Of a stretch of 64,000 nt of DNA, positions 45,064 through 55,486 are shown one piece after another. A program made the translations under genes and the position numbers. The notes under the pieces are model-generated. The model did not search any database and was not told the origin of the DNA. It was given only the letters and a program-made list of their open reading frames with translations. The stretch is from Synaphobranchus kaupii (lineage: Eukaryota; Chordata; Actinopteri; Anguilliformes; Synaphobranchidae): the NCBI GenBank assembly GCA_029718625.1, contig CM056397.1:3868590-3932589 (forward strand). Reading direction: 5' to 3'. Position 1 is the first letter of the stretch, and every line of letters begins with the position of its first letter.

Positions 45064-46146
45064 TTAGATGTCAATCACACTTTCTTTAGGTATCCAGCTG
45101 TTGTATTTTTCAGGCCATCCGACCCACTTCACTAAAACGAGTTTCTGGTTCTTATGTTTCTTTTCAGATATCATTTTTTAGACCTTAAAGGTTTTGTCTT
45201 TTCCAACTATAACCTTTTGTAATTCCTCCTCATAAAATGTGCCGTCAATGCTCGCCCTATCATAATCCTTCAATCTATATACAGGAGCGATTCTCTGGAC
45301 CCTTTCAACAACTGTAAAATATTAATCTGTATATGTTTGCTCATAACCTTTTGCAAACTTTCCGCGTACTTTGGAAACTCTGTGTCCCCCTCCGCAAACT
45401 TAAACGTTGGCTTTTTAGATTTTTGGAAAGAGGCCGTACATATTTTTAAAAACTTTAAAAGCATTATTTTCATTTACTTCAGTGGGTTTCATTTTAATCG
45501 TGCTGTGTTAACTGTTATTGTAACCCAGGACCAAATCCTGTACAGTATCTATATAGCGTCTAGTATTGTGTGCTGTGAAGTATCTCCACATTCTGGATTT
45601 TAACGTTCTATTGAAATGTTCGACCATGGATGCTTTCACATCGTCGTTGTCTGTGGCAAAGTGGATTATTTTGTTGCATTTCATCAGACTTTGAAACAAT
45701 TTATTGAAAAATTCTTGACCCTTATCGGTTTGTATTTTTTTAGGGATTCGCCCGTTTGTGAGAATTCCTTGAAAAGCCCTGACCACTTTGACACCTGTCT
45801 TGTTTTTAAGAACACATACCCAGGCGTATTTTGACAATATATCTATACAAGTTAGCATAAACTTAATATTATCATTATGCTCAGATAAACTTGACATGTC
45901 TCCTAAATCAACCTGCCATTGTGAATCAATGTTTCTCACAAAAACCCTGTTTCTTTTGAAATTGACTCTGATGGGTTTGTGTAAAGTGTATGCATCTTCC
46001 CCCGACAACCAGTCCGTAACTTTCTTGTTTGATATGTTACTACCTGTTGTTTCACGCAAACCCCTTCACAAACGCTCTTTACCACCGTAAGAACCAGGAT
46101 TTTCTGGAGCATAATAAACATCTTTCATGCGTTTCTCAGCATCCAT
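45064..46146 (-). pseudogene. Maverick retroviral-type integrase, broken
   Basis: DDE recombinase that inserts the element. N-terminal ATG 46146; the frame is stopped by a TGA near 46069-46071, then open 45508-46059. Catalytic residues: WQVDLGDMSSLS (Asp), IQTDKGQEFFN (Asp), MVEHFNRTLKSRMW (Glu). A TGA-type break follows near 45507 and frameshifts near 45390 and 45300. The C-terminus recovers with a chromodomain-like block, LVLVKWVGWPEKYNSWIP, ending at TAA 45064-45066. A TATA-like element (TATATAA, about 46174-46180) sits about 30 bp upstream. Length about 360 codons, normal for Maverick integrase. Confidence 0.9.
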
Positions 46147-46295
46147 CCTTACAGCTATCACAATAATGACACATTATATAAAAAACCAAAGTATTTATTT
46201 ATGTTTTTTTTTTTTTTTTAAGTTGCAGGTTACATGACAGAAAATGCATATATTAACATTTAACAGGTTCTTGAAACGTTTTTAAACATGGTCGT

Positions 46296-46640
46296 TTATC
46301 TGGGTCCGATCGCCTTCAGAGTGATCACACCACAGGTGTTCATGCATTGCACCGTCAATCTCCCAGAAATCTATGCTGACATCAGCAATAGCCTTCTCAC
46401 TGGCTGGGTCAAGGTCTGCACGTAAGATTTCCAGCAGTTTTCCCCTAACTTTCCGGCACTATCCAGCTCATTGGACCGTGTAAACGTCCGTCAATTTCAT
46501 AGGGGACAGGAAGCGGATACTATGGGGCGTATCCCTTTTTAGGTATAGTCCGTACGAAAAGCTAATGGCTCCATTTGCAATGTCGCTGTCAGGCTGTGAA
46601 CGTCTCTGGAAACGCTTCTATATCCACGGACCCTCCGTGG
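46296..46640 (-). pseudogene. Unassigned frameshifted ORF beyond the Maverick integrase
   Basis: Minus-strand translation gives a protein-like C-terminus (GKLLEILRADLDPASEKA, IDFWEIDGAMHEHLWC, ending RTQINDHV and a stop near 46296). Upstream, in other frames, lie SVDIEAFPETF and SIRFLSPMKLTDVYTV. Breaks near 46450 and 46560. It has the same strand as integrase and lies about 150 bp upstream of the integrase start, so it is likely another Maverick gene. I do not recognise its family; it is not the ATPase as no P-loop is seen. Confidence 0.45.
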
Positions 46641-46775
46641 GTTTTGGGAAAAAAAAATTCTAAGTTCTTTTTAGGTTTTGCATTTTAATTCTGTAAAACG
46701 TTGCATAGCCTATTCTTTTATTTTTGATTCTTCTAGTCTTTCTTTTGAGTCCTCCTCCTTTTAGAACACTTATAT

Positions 46776-46830
<55 letters not shown>

Positions 46831-48403
46831 ATTACTTTTTCACGATGTTGTTCTAATAAAAAAAAAAATACCAACACGTTTTCCCCTAAGCATCAAGACC
46901 CACCATAAAAAACGTTTACAACCACCCCAATAAAATGACATCATCACGTTGCCAATACAGCCCCTGCTTGAAACAGCCCCCATAACACCCCGAATAATAA
47001 TAATACATAAATAAAAAAATGATAATTAAAATTTTTTTTTTTAATGCATAATTATATTTTTTCATAACCTCATGAATATTCATAAAATGATGCCATATGC
47101 ACATCAATCAAATTTTGACATAAGCAGGATGTTATTTCTCTCTCATGGGCTAGAAAACATTTTAATTCGTAGTAGGCCTAGTTCCATGTTTAGTTCAAAT
47201 TCCAAATGCATAAAAAACAAAGATTATTTTTGCTCGCAACATGTTAGCCTATAGGCTAGTCGAATCAATAAATTAATGTATATAGAACTCCCACAGAAGA
47301 TGCACATTTTAACAATTTATGAACATCAACAAGCATAGGCAGATATTCAGGTTCAGATATTCAAATCAAATGAGTCCATAGAAGCAATTGTCAGAGCGCG
47401 ATCTACGGAGGAATGAAAATGTAACATAACACCCCGTTTATATAAAATTACAGAAGATTGCGCATCATTCTTTGAAAAAAGCGAAGGTCTAATTTCTGGC
47501 TAGTTGTGTGTGTTTTCTGTGGTACAACGTGATTAGATGTGGCTCCGGAAACATATAGGTTACTTCCGTGGTTAAAGGTTCAAATCCCACTGCAGCATCT
47601 GATTCTTTTTGTCTGTTATAAATTATTATTCTCCTGAAGATGATAATGCTTTCCATCAGAAGATATCAAAAACATAAACTGATCAGTGAACTGAGGGTGA
47701 TTTTATAAGAACTGCGGCAGGCTCAGCGAAAAAGATTTTTGCAAAGATGAGATTCAAACTACATCATACAGTGGAAGAAGTAACTGCTGAAACCAATGCG
47801 CCACCAGAGAATTCCAAAAAAAGATTTATCCTCAGGCCTTACGAGGCACGTTTTGTGAGTGCAAGAAGTTTTGTGCTCAATGTAAACTGTCCCTTTAAAG
47901 CAGTGGCGGAATTAGGTATGGGCGATATGGGCAGCTGCCCAGGGTGGCATCTTGCTGGGGGCGGCGCAGGGCGCCCGCACAAAAACATTTGGAATGGTGA
48001 CATTTGCGCGATCGATTTTTCTATCGCTCATTTGCACGTCACTCACGTCAATGATATCATGTCACCGTGTGGGTCAATTAACCTTGTCGGAGTGGGCGCC
48101 CTGATTCTAGTTTGTGAGGAAGGGGAAGGTCTCCTGGGAAGGTCTCCCATTTAGAAGTACGAGATGGTGAGGGGAGCGGGGGTAGGTTGACCTCAGGTCT
48201 CCCCACTGGAAGCCAGAAGGAGGGGGAGCGGGGGAATCTATCAAATAGCGCACGGTAATGCTTTGCACTTTTGTTGCTTTTAAAACGACATTGACAAATA
48301 TGAAAAGCTAATGAAATATGAAAATGAAATATCTAGGCTGTCACACTCGCTTATTAATCGATTGGAGAGTTATTCGTAATAAATAGCCTTAGCATATCAA
48401 ATG
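46641..48403. other. 1.8 kb without genes; (TA)n at 46774-46828
   Basis: AT-rich with a TA array of about 27 repeats, likely including the lost right end of the Maverick. CAGTGGCGGAATTAGG at about 47902 resembles a hAT terminus with GGGCGGCGCAGGGCGCCCGC beyond, but no other end is found. Confidence 0.45.
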
Positions 48404-49080
48404 CAGCATGAAACTTGTCAAAAAACTAAGACAAAAAATTGGTTTTCTTTATAGAAATAAATCAAATTTTCCAATATTTTGTAGAAAAAGGATTGTCGAG
48501 GCTGTTTTTCTTTCTGTATTGGATTACGGCGATGTAGTGTACAGGCATGCATCTGCCTCTATTCTCAAGCCTCTGGACGCTGTTTATCATTCTGCCCTTA
48601 GGTTTATTACTGGCGATGCCTATGGTACGCATCACTGTACATTGTATGATAAAGTTGGGTGGTCTTCCCTCTCTCTCAGGCGTGACAAGCATTTTTATTT
48701 ATTCATTTATAAGGCCCTTATCGGCAAAGTCCCACCTTATTTAAACTCTATTTGCTCATCGGGATCATATTATACTCGGTCCTGTGACTGGATTACATTA
48801 AATATCCGGAAAGTCCGAACTGAGCTGGGAAGATCTGCCTTCTCATATTGTGCTCCTTCGACATGGAATTCCCTGCAGATCATTTTAAAACTAGACTCAC
48901 TGGTACCTCTGGCCCATTTTAAACCACTGCTTTTTAGTCACTTAAATTCTGTCTGCACCTGTTTTAATTGATTCGTTTTATATTTGTATCTTGATTTTTA
49001 TATGTCTTAATTTGAAATTGATTTGTCTTAATTGTTTTATACCTTGTATGTTTATCTTATTTTATCTCATAATTATATAC
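48404..49080 (+). mobile_element. CR1/L2-type LINE 3' fragment
   Basis: 48408-48971 is an open 187-codon frame encoding the region after the RT domain (KIGFLYRNKSNF, VLDYGDVVYRHAS, SALRFITGDAYGTHHC, LYDKVGWSSLSLRRDKH, CAPSTWNSLQ). This is the C-terminal domain of fish CR1/L2-clade LINE proteins. It is followed by an AT-rich 3' end with TTTTATAT and TTATCT motifs. The copy is 5' truncated, with no start of its own. Confidence 0.8.
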
Positions 49081-49970
49081 TCGACATAATTGTAAATGAG
49101 GGGTGGCCCTCAATGATCTTCGAGTTTAAATAAGATGTCGGGTAAGTGAGTACTAGGTAAAATGTGTATTTTCTGAATCCAGCGGTTCCGCCAGTCAATG
49201 CCCTTGTTAAAACGTTCAGCACTCTGAATACTGAACACAAGTGATATTGCGTGCTAGAACCCCTCACTTAACCTACATTCAAAATAAGTTTTGCGTTATT
49301 TAATTTAATAATTATTATTAAAAATGACAATCATCAATTAAATCGCCGAATTCTTTGATAGGTAAGTCGAACAGTAACCTGGTGGATCAACCAACAAGCC
49401 AAAACAAAGTCTAAATCAGGTCTTGAGATTAAGTAATTTTATTAAATGAAAACAGTCAATTGGAATAATGAATTGAAATCATACATTCACTAAGGAATGT
49501 AGGCTGACTACTTATAATTCACAAAAGTGAAGGCATTAAACCAGACATTAATTATGAAATACCAGTAAAGAGAGAGATAAGCCAGAAATTGCCAAATTAT
49601 TTACCCTCCAGCTGAACAGGAACAAAAGGAAACGCACGAGGAACCAAAAAGAATGACTTCTTCACCAACAAATTCCAAACTTGACTAACTTCTTTTTCAG
49701 CGGTACACTCATAAAATACCTCCACAGGAAGACCATCCCTGTCCTGATTGGGTTAAGGTATGGGGGAGGGGGGGAGAGGGGTCATTTATGACAAAGACTG
49801 GCTTATCTTTGATGTTGGGGGGTGAGAGTGAGAGAGTGACAGAGATAGAGAGAAGGGGGGAAATATTAGATATCCTACAAAGAAATTTAAAATAAATAAA
49901 TAAATAAATAAACGTAGCCTACAATATTGGGTTGAGTAACCCGTTGCTAATTTCGAAAATGTAAAGTAAT
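49081..49970. other. Spacer, nothing recognised
   Basis: AT-rich with a GAGAGAG purine tract (49815-49860) and a short (AAAT)n run near 49895. No gene. Confidence 0.4.
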
Positions 49971-50595
49971 CCCAGATAACAAAATGACGTCCTGAAGACG
50001 TCCTCTAAATGGACCACAAAGTTATTAGGACGTTGGAAATTAACATTCTCCAGACGTTATTTTGTAGGGGTCCTTTGATGTCCTGGGGACGTTTTTCTTA
50101 TTGTCAAAACAACGTTTTCAGGACGTTCTTAATACAGTCATAGGACCATAAAATTACGTCTTGTGGACATCCTCTAAATAGAATACAACGTTATCAGGAC
50201 GTTAAAAATGAACGTTCTCCAGGCGTTATTTTGTAGGGATCCATTGTTGTCCCAGGGACGTTTTTCTTAATGTCAAAATGACGTTTTCAGGACGTTCTTA
50301 AGACAGTCATAAGACCATAAAATTATGTCATGTGGACATCATACAGTGGAATACAGTCATACAACGTCATAATAACTTTGTGGTCCATTTAGAGGATGTG
50401 CACAGGACGTCATTTTATGGTCCTATGACTGTATTAAGAACGTCCTGAAAACGTTGTTTTGATGTTAATAAAAACTTCCCTGGGACATCAAAGGACCCCT
50501 ACCAAATAATACCTGGAGAACGTTAATTTCCAACGTCCTAATACCTTTGTGGTCCTTTTAGAGGACGTCCATAGGACATCATTTTGTTAGCAGGG
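49971..50595. mobile_element. Palindromic tandem-repeat element, 625 bp
   Basis: Ends CCCAGATAACAAAATGACGT and GACATCATTTTGTTAGCAGGG are imperfect inverted repeats. Inside, two direct units of about 175 bp (starting near 49985 and 50160; shared CGTTTTCAGGACGTTCTTAA) are followed by an inverted unit at 50365-50595. Non-coding, no clear target duplication. A MITE or foldback-like element rich in GACGTC and CAACGT motifs. Confidence 0.7.
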
Positions 50596-50755
50596 TAGCT
50601 GTTTGCAAGATAGCTAGGTCATACATTTTTAGTAGACTGGGAGGGTTATGGCCCTGAGGAGCGTTGATGGGTCCCCTCCAGGAACACCTTGGACCCTACA
50701 CTTATTAGGGACTTCCGCAGAAACAGGGCTGAGGAATCGCCTGGGGTCGTCCCTT
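50596..50755 (+). pseudogene. Gypsy pol C-terminus (integrase chromodomain) remnant
   Basis: The plus-strand frame reads FLVDWEGYGPEER, stop, WVPSRNTLDPTLIRDF, the end of a Gypsy integrase chromodomain. One stop codon interrupts it (near 50664). A GGGGGGTCC polypurine stretch and an LTR start follow directly. Everything 5' of about 50600 is missing, replaced by the palindromic element. Confidence 0.8.
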
Positions 50756-50768
50756 AGAAGGGGGGTCC

Positions 50769-51469
50769 TGTCATGGTTTCTGGCAGCCTCTGGTTTTTTC
50801 TGCAGTCGTTTTTTCTTTTGGCGACGTCGGGGCAATCTATCGGATTTTCCATTCCAGTGCTTTGCTGTCGCTCGGCAGTGATTTCTCTCACCTGTTTTGA
50901 GTTTCCTGTCAGCTATATAAGCTCAGGGTTTCCGCTTTCCTGTGCTTCGATATTGTCTTTGCTATTTGATGTCGGTAAGGTATAGGATTGCGGTCTCTAC
51001 GTTTCTGGTTGTTACAAATAAGAAACCTAGGTAGTCCGGTTAGAGTTAGGGTAAAGATTTATTTAAGCTTTTTGTTTCCTTTTCTCTCATTATTCCTTTA
51101 TACTCCTCTACCTCTTACCTTTTGTTCAGCTCTTTCACACCTAGAGCTGTAGGTAACAGGTTCTATTTCTATTTTGTTTCTTTCGCCCTTTTTACACGGG
51201 CTTTCTTTTGTTTTTCTCTGACCTCCACTTATACGCTTCTTGTGTGATAGCGTGAGGTTCTTTTGTTGTTTGATTACTCGCTATTGCCGAGTTTGCCCTC
51301 TTTTTTTTTTGTGTTGGCTTATGCCGGGAGGTTTTCATTCCCATTTTTTTCATTTATATTCCCTCCTACTGCGAAGCTGTCCGCTTTATGGTGTATTTCT
51401 TACGATATACACTTTTAGATCCCTTGGTTGTTGCGCTTGGTTCTGCGAACCTTACACTCCCCCCTTACA
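50769..51469 (+). mobile_element. Gypsy 3' LTR, about 700 bp
   Basis: Starts TGTCATGG right after the polypurine tract, has TATATAAG at 50914-50921 and ends near CCCCCCTTACA. The start and the TATA box resemble the solo LTR at 41762-43483, so both probably belong to related Gypsy families. The right boundary is approximate, as no duplication can be checked because the left half of the element is gone. Confidence 0.7.
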
Positions 51470-51476
51470 GCATTTA

Positions 51477-53094
51477 CAGTTGTGTTCAAATAAATAGCAA
51501 TGCGTTAAAAAAAGTGAATAAAGTGCAAATATTTTTTAATAGCTTTTAGTTCCATATTTAAAATGTAGTGGAAACATTACACATTCAATTCCAAATGAAA
51601 GCATTAACAAATTTTATCAAGTCTGCGTTATTCTTTTACAGGAAGCAAAGAAAAGGAATATTAATCTGTTCAAAAAAATAGCAGTGTCGACATTTTTCTC
51701 TTCCAACTCAAACACTTACTGTATAAACTGAAGAAATTTTTCAAGATTTAACTTCACTTTAAATTACTGAACTAATATTTAGCTGCATAACCATTGTTTT
51801 TGATAACTGCTGCGCATCTGCGTTGCATCGAGTCAACCAACTTCTGGCACCTAGAACTTCTGGCACCCAGGATGAATGAACTACATTCCACAGTTCCTGT
51901 GAATTTTTGGGTTTTGCTTCAGAAACTGCATTTTTTATGTCACCCCACAAGTTTTCAATGGGGTTGAGGTCAGGGATTGAGCTGGCCACTCCATTACCTC
52001 AATCCTTTTTGTCTGGAACCAAGATGTTGCTCGCTTACTTGTGTGTTTGGGGTTGTTGTCTTATTGAAACACCCATTTCAGGGGCATTTCCTCTTCGGCA
52101 TACGGCAACATAATCTCTTCAAGTATTTTGATGTATTCAAACTGATCCATGATCCCTGGTATACGATAAATAGGCCCAACACCGTAGTATGAAAAACATC
52201 CCCATACCATGATTTTTGCGCCACCATGCTTCACTGTCTTCACAGTGTACTGTGGCTTGAATTCAGTACCCGGGGGTTGTCTGACGTACTGTCGACAACC
52301 ACTAGACCCGAAAAGAACAATTTTACTCTCATCAGTCCACAGAATGTTACGCCATTTCTCTTTGGGCCAATCGATGTGTTCCTTGGCAAATTTTAACCAA
52401 TTCTGCACATGCCGTTTTTTCAACAATGGTGCTTTACGGGGGCTTCTTGCTGATAGCTTAGCTTCGATCAAACGTCTTCTGACTGTAACAGCACTTAGAG
52501 GTAATTTTAAATCATCTTTGATGGAGGTGATGATTGGCTGAATCTTTGCCATTCTGACTATTCTTCGATCCGTTTTAACAGTAGTTGCTCGTTTTCTTCC
52601 GCGTGTTTTGGGTTTTTGTTGCCATTTTAAAGCATTTGAGATCATTTTAGCTGAGCATCCTATAATTTGCTGCACTTCTTTATACGTTTTCCCCTCTCCA
52701 ATCAACTTTTTAATCAAATTACATTGTTCCTCCGAACAATGTTTGGAACGGCCCATTTTACTTAGCAATTCAGAAGGAAATATATTTTATAACAATGTGT
52801 GAAACATTTGCTTCCCTTCTTCCTTAATAAAGGACAATTAATGACACCTGTTATTTCACAGAATGAATTAATTCTCTAATTAAACTCCACACTGCTATTA
52901 TTTTGAACACGCCACTTTCAACGAATGAGTCAATTACTCAGAACAAGCAGCGTGCATGTCATGACAGTTGGGTCTGTTGTTTTTCTATTACACTACTACA
53001 TCTACAAGTAAATTATTTGCCATGCATTATACTACTAATAACAGTGGTTCATCAGGTTACTGATGTTGTACTGCTATTTTTTTTAACACAACTG
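51477..53094 (-). mobile_element. Tc1-like transposon, 1.62 kb
   Basis: Left end CAGTTGTGTTCAAATAAATA, right end TTTTTTAACACAACTG, flanked by TA at 51475-51476 and 53095-53096. A second terminus-like ACTGCTATTATTTTGAACAC at about 52890-52909 lies inside the right end, giving a double inner/outer repeat as in some Tc1 groups. Near full length. Confidence 0.88.
51759..52768 (-). pseudogene. Tc1 transposase, frameshifted
   Basis: DDE transposase of about 335 residues. The N-terminal helix-turn-helix region ([35 protein letters not shown]), the GRKR hook-like [10 protein letters not shown], and catalytic WTDESK (Asp), then Asp in a QDNNPKH segment reached after a frameshift near 52060, then DLNPIENLWGDIKN (Glu) in the other frame. 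One further frame change lies near 51985. The remainder to 51759 reads to a stop. Translation starts at ATG 52756 or 52768. The family is usually about 340 aa, so the gene is full length and broken once or twice. Confidence 0.85.
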
Positions 53095-53096
53095 TA

Positions 53097-53240
53097 CATG
53101 GCACATTGGAAGGAGACTGTTTTTGAAAGATGTCCCAAACTTCCCAGTAATTATTTTAGGTATTTAGATGACATTTGGGGAACATGGACACATAGAAGAT
53201 TTCAAACACACAGATCCTCAACACGCACCATACATCTATC
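53097..53240 (+). pseudogene. Penelope-like RT fragment
   Basis: About 45 codons: MAHWKETVFERCPKLPS then YFRYLDDIWGTWTH. The YLDDIWG catalytic box with preceding Pro/Tyr pattern is typical of Penelope-like reverse transcriptases. Nothing else of the element remains; the frame then decays. Confidence 0.55.
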
Positions 53241-53265
53241 AATGGGACTGGCCTTGGTTTGTATC

Positions 53266-55486
53266 TGTGGTAGGGGGGCGTGGTTTTAGGCGCTGCCCGC
53301 GAGAGAGAGTGAACTTGTGTGGTTTGTGGAGCCGACACAGCTGTCGGAAATCATGCAGTTGGTAACGGATGATTGTTTTTTCATACCATTTATTTATGCC
53401 ATGGGGTTGTAATGAGCCGCCTGGAAAATCATTTGCCGGCGGCTTTTAGGTACCAACAACTGGGTCATCTCCTAACCTGTCTGAGTGTCACGACTCACTC
53501 TGTACAATCTGTCCTTAATAATTACAAAATATGGGTGAGAGCGTGCAGCGTCAGGGCGCACCAGCTATCACCTGGTCAAAGGCAAAGCGTAGGGTGTCGT
53601 CACGAGACTGAGCGAGTGGGAAATCCTCCACGGGTTGGAACACAGGCACCTGGGGAGTCTCCACCGGAGGCTCTCCCGGAGCCCCCCCCCCGCCGGCAGT
53701 GTCGACCCCGCGTCACCACTGTCAACTGCACACACCTCACACTTCCCTAGCGGTCGTGATCGCACCCCCATCAGCTTCTCAGCTACCTGTTTAAACCCCG
53801 CCCAATCTGTGCCCAAAATCAGAGGGTGCGAGAGGCGGGAGCTAACCGCAGCCTCTAGAATATGCTTTTTTCCTTTGACACGAATTTCCACTGGTACTAT
53901 AGGGTACTTGTGTACGTCCCCATGCACACACCTAATAGCCACCCACCGTGCCAGTACCAAAGCCTCCGGTCGAACCAGGCTCTGTTGGATCATAGTCTGC
54001 ATTGCCCCTGAGTCTAACAGTGCCCGGTGTTCACTCCCTTGCACCCTTACTGGAATGCAGTACGCCCCGTCTGGATCGGGAGCGGAGGTGGGCGGGCCGA
54101 CGACACAGACCACCTGCCCCACCTCCATGAGCAGACAATCGCGGCGCAGGTGGCCCGGCTGTCCGCACCGCCAACACCCCGATCCAGGCGTCTGAGGAGC
54201 TCCCTGTGGGCCGGACTGCACCGCCACTGAGCCTGAGTGGGGTGAAGGAGAAGAAAAAACAAGGGGATTAACACGAGTGAAGGAGGGGTTTTGGGGACGG
54301 GAAACGGGAAGGGGAACAGCACGGGGGGTGAATTTTCTCTGGGGCGCCAGCTCCGGCTGCTGGGTGAAGGGGTGTTGTGCCAGGTGGTCCTCTGCCAGGG
54401 TGACAGCAACGTCCAGGTTGGTGGGCCGATGGCACTGGACCCAGCTGGCTGTATCCGCCGGCAACCCCGCGATAAACCGCTCCAGGACCACCTGCTCCAC
54501 AACTCCAGCTGCTGATCGAATTTCCGGCCGGAGCCAGCGCCTCGCCATGTCCGTCAGCTGCTGGGCGTAGGCGTACGGCCGGTCCTCTCCCGTCAGGGTG
54601 GTCTCCCAGAAGCAACGTCGGTGGTCCTCCGGGCTGAATCCAATTCGGTCGAGGTCCGGCTTCTTCAGATTCCTAAAATCCGCTCTAGCGGCTGCCGGCA
54701 GGCTATGCGCCGCTTGTTGCGCCTCCCCTGATAAGAGGGGCAGGAGACGTACTGACCACTCTTCCATTGGCCACCTGCACATCTCCGCTGCCACCTCAAA
54801 CGCCTCGAGGAAGGCCTGAGCGTCATCGTCCGCTGTCATCTTTGGGATGTGGAATTTCGGGGACGAGACGCTCTGCCTTCCCCTGGAATCTCCGTTAGCA
54901 GCCAGCTGTAACAGCGCCTGGGTCTGGAGGCTAGACTGCTCACGCAGGGCTTGCATCTGCTCAGCATGAGCAGCCGACTGTTGCACCTGCATGGCAGCTA
55001 GACCCTCCAGCAATTTCCCCAGCATCGTCATGGAGATTGGCTGCTCCGACTGTTCCTGGCTAGTATCCATGGGCTTAGTCATGTCTTCTGCACTTGCTTC
55101 CTCACTCGCCCCCGTATGGGCCACCAGTGTGGAGATGCGAGCACCACCGCTCGTGTGCAGAGACAGAGACCAGACTATTCGAGTGAGAGAATAGGGTTTT
55201 TTATTTTGCTTCTACCAGCAAAACTGTGCGTCTTTACATGTGCACACATTTAACGACAGACAACACAACAGTCTTCCATCCTTCCTCCCTGTAGAACTTC
55301 CGGAAGGCTTTTTATGCTCTCAGGCTCACTGTCCAACAATCAAGGCAATTGGTTAATCGATACAATCAATAAAACAATCATTCGTTACCAATTGCATGAT
55401 TTCCGACAGCTGTGTTGGCTCCACAAACCACACAAGTTCACTTTCTCTCTTGCCGGCAGCGCCTAAAACCACGCCCCCCTACCACA
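53266..55486 (-). mobile_element. Gypsy (Gmr1-like) element with inverted LTR heads
   Basis: Flanked by a 5-bp duplication GTATC (53261-53265, 55487-55491) inside L2. The right end is a normal minus-strand 5' LTR (55128-55486, starts TGTGGTAGGGGGGCGTGG, has GCATAAAAAG, ends CTCCACA) followed by a CTGGTGGCCC primer-binding-like site and gag-pro. The left end is not a 3' LTR. It is the first 114 bp of the LTR in the opposite orientation (53266-53379), about 94% identical. Between it and gag-pro only an integrase HHCC scrap survives (QLLVPKSRRQMIFQAAHYN, around 53430-53500). No RT or RNase H. Confidence 0.85.
53568..55082 (-). pseudogene. Gypsy gag-protease
   Basis: Structural and protease polyprotein of the LTR element, about 505 codons. 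The start is taken at ATG 55082 (MTKPMDTS); the longer frame opens with GTG within the primer-binding region. Order: a Gln/Ala-rich coiled region; a SCAN-like gag domain (FHIPKMTADDDAQAFLEAFE, WSVRLLPLLSGEAQQAAHSL, FWETTLTGEDRPYAYAQQL); a CCHC zinc knuckle CWRCGQPGHLRRDC near residue 300; and a retropepsin with ALLDSGAMQTMI near residue 365 and ILGTDW. The gag-protease SCAN relation is typical of Gmr1-type Gypsy elements. The 3' end is shifted in a C9 run near 53685, then pol is deleted. Confidence 0.85.

Larger units (their letters stand above)
36298..46640. mobile_element. Maverick/Polinton (adintovirus-like) remnant
   Basis: A self-synthesising DNA transposon whose gene set is viral. Recognised are PolB N-terminus, integrase with chromodomain, adenain-type protease, double jelly-roll major capsid, penton-like minor capsid, a small pVI/pX-like capsid protein and a pX-like core segment. 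Plus-strand genes occupy 36.3-38.8 kb and minus-strand genes 38.9-46.6 kb, so the two blocks converge at about 38.83-38.94 kb. Most genes carry frameshifts or stops; the protease does not. Three later insertions (solo LTR, L1, SINE) account for about 3 kb. The PolB catalytic core and the FtsK/HerA-type ATPase are not found, and I could not see the terminal inverted repeats expected for the family. Confidence 0.9.

Noticed and set aside
47538..47605. tRNA-like stretch with GGTTCAAATCCC B-box
   Set aside because: Acceptor and D-arm do not pair convincingly and no A-box is at the right distance.
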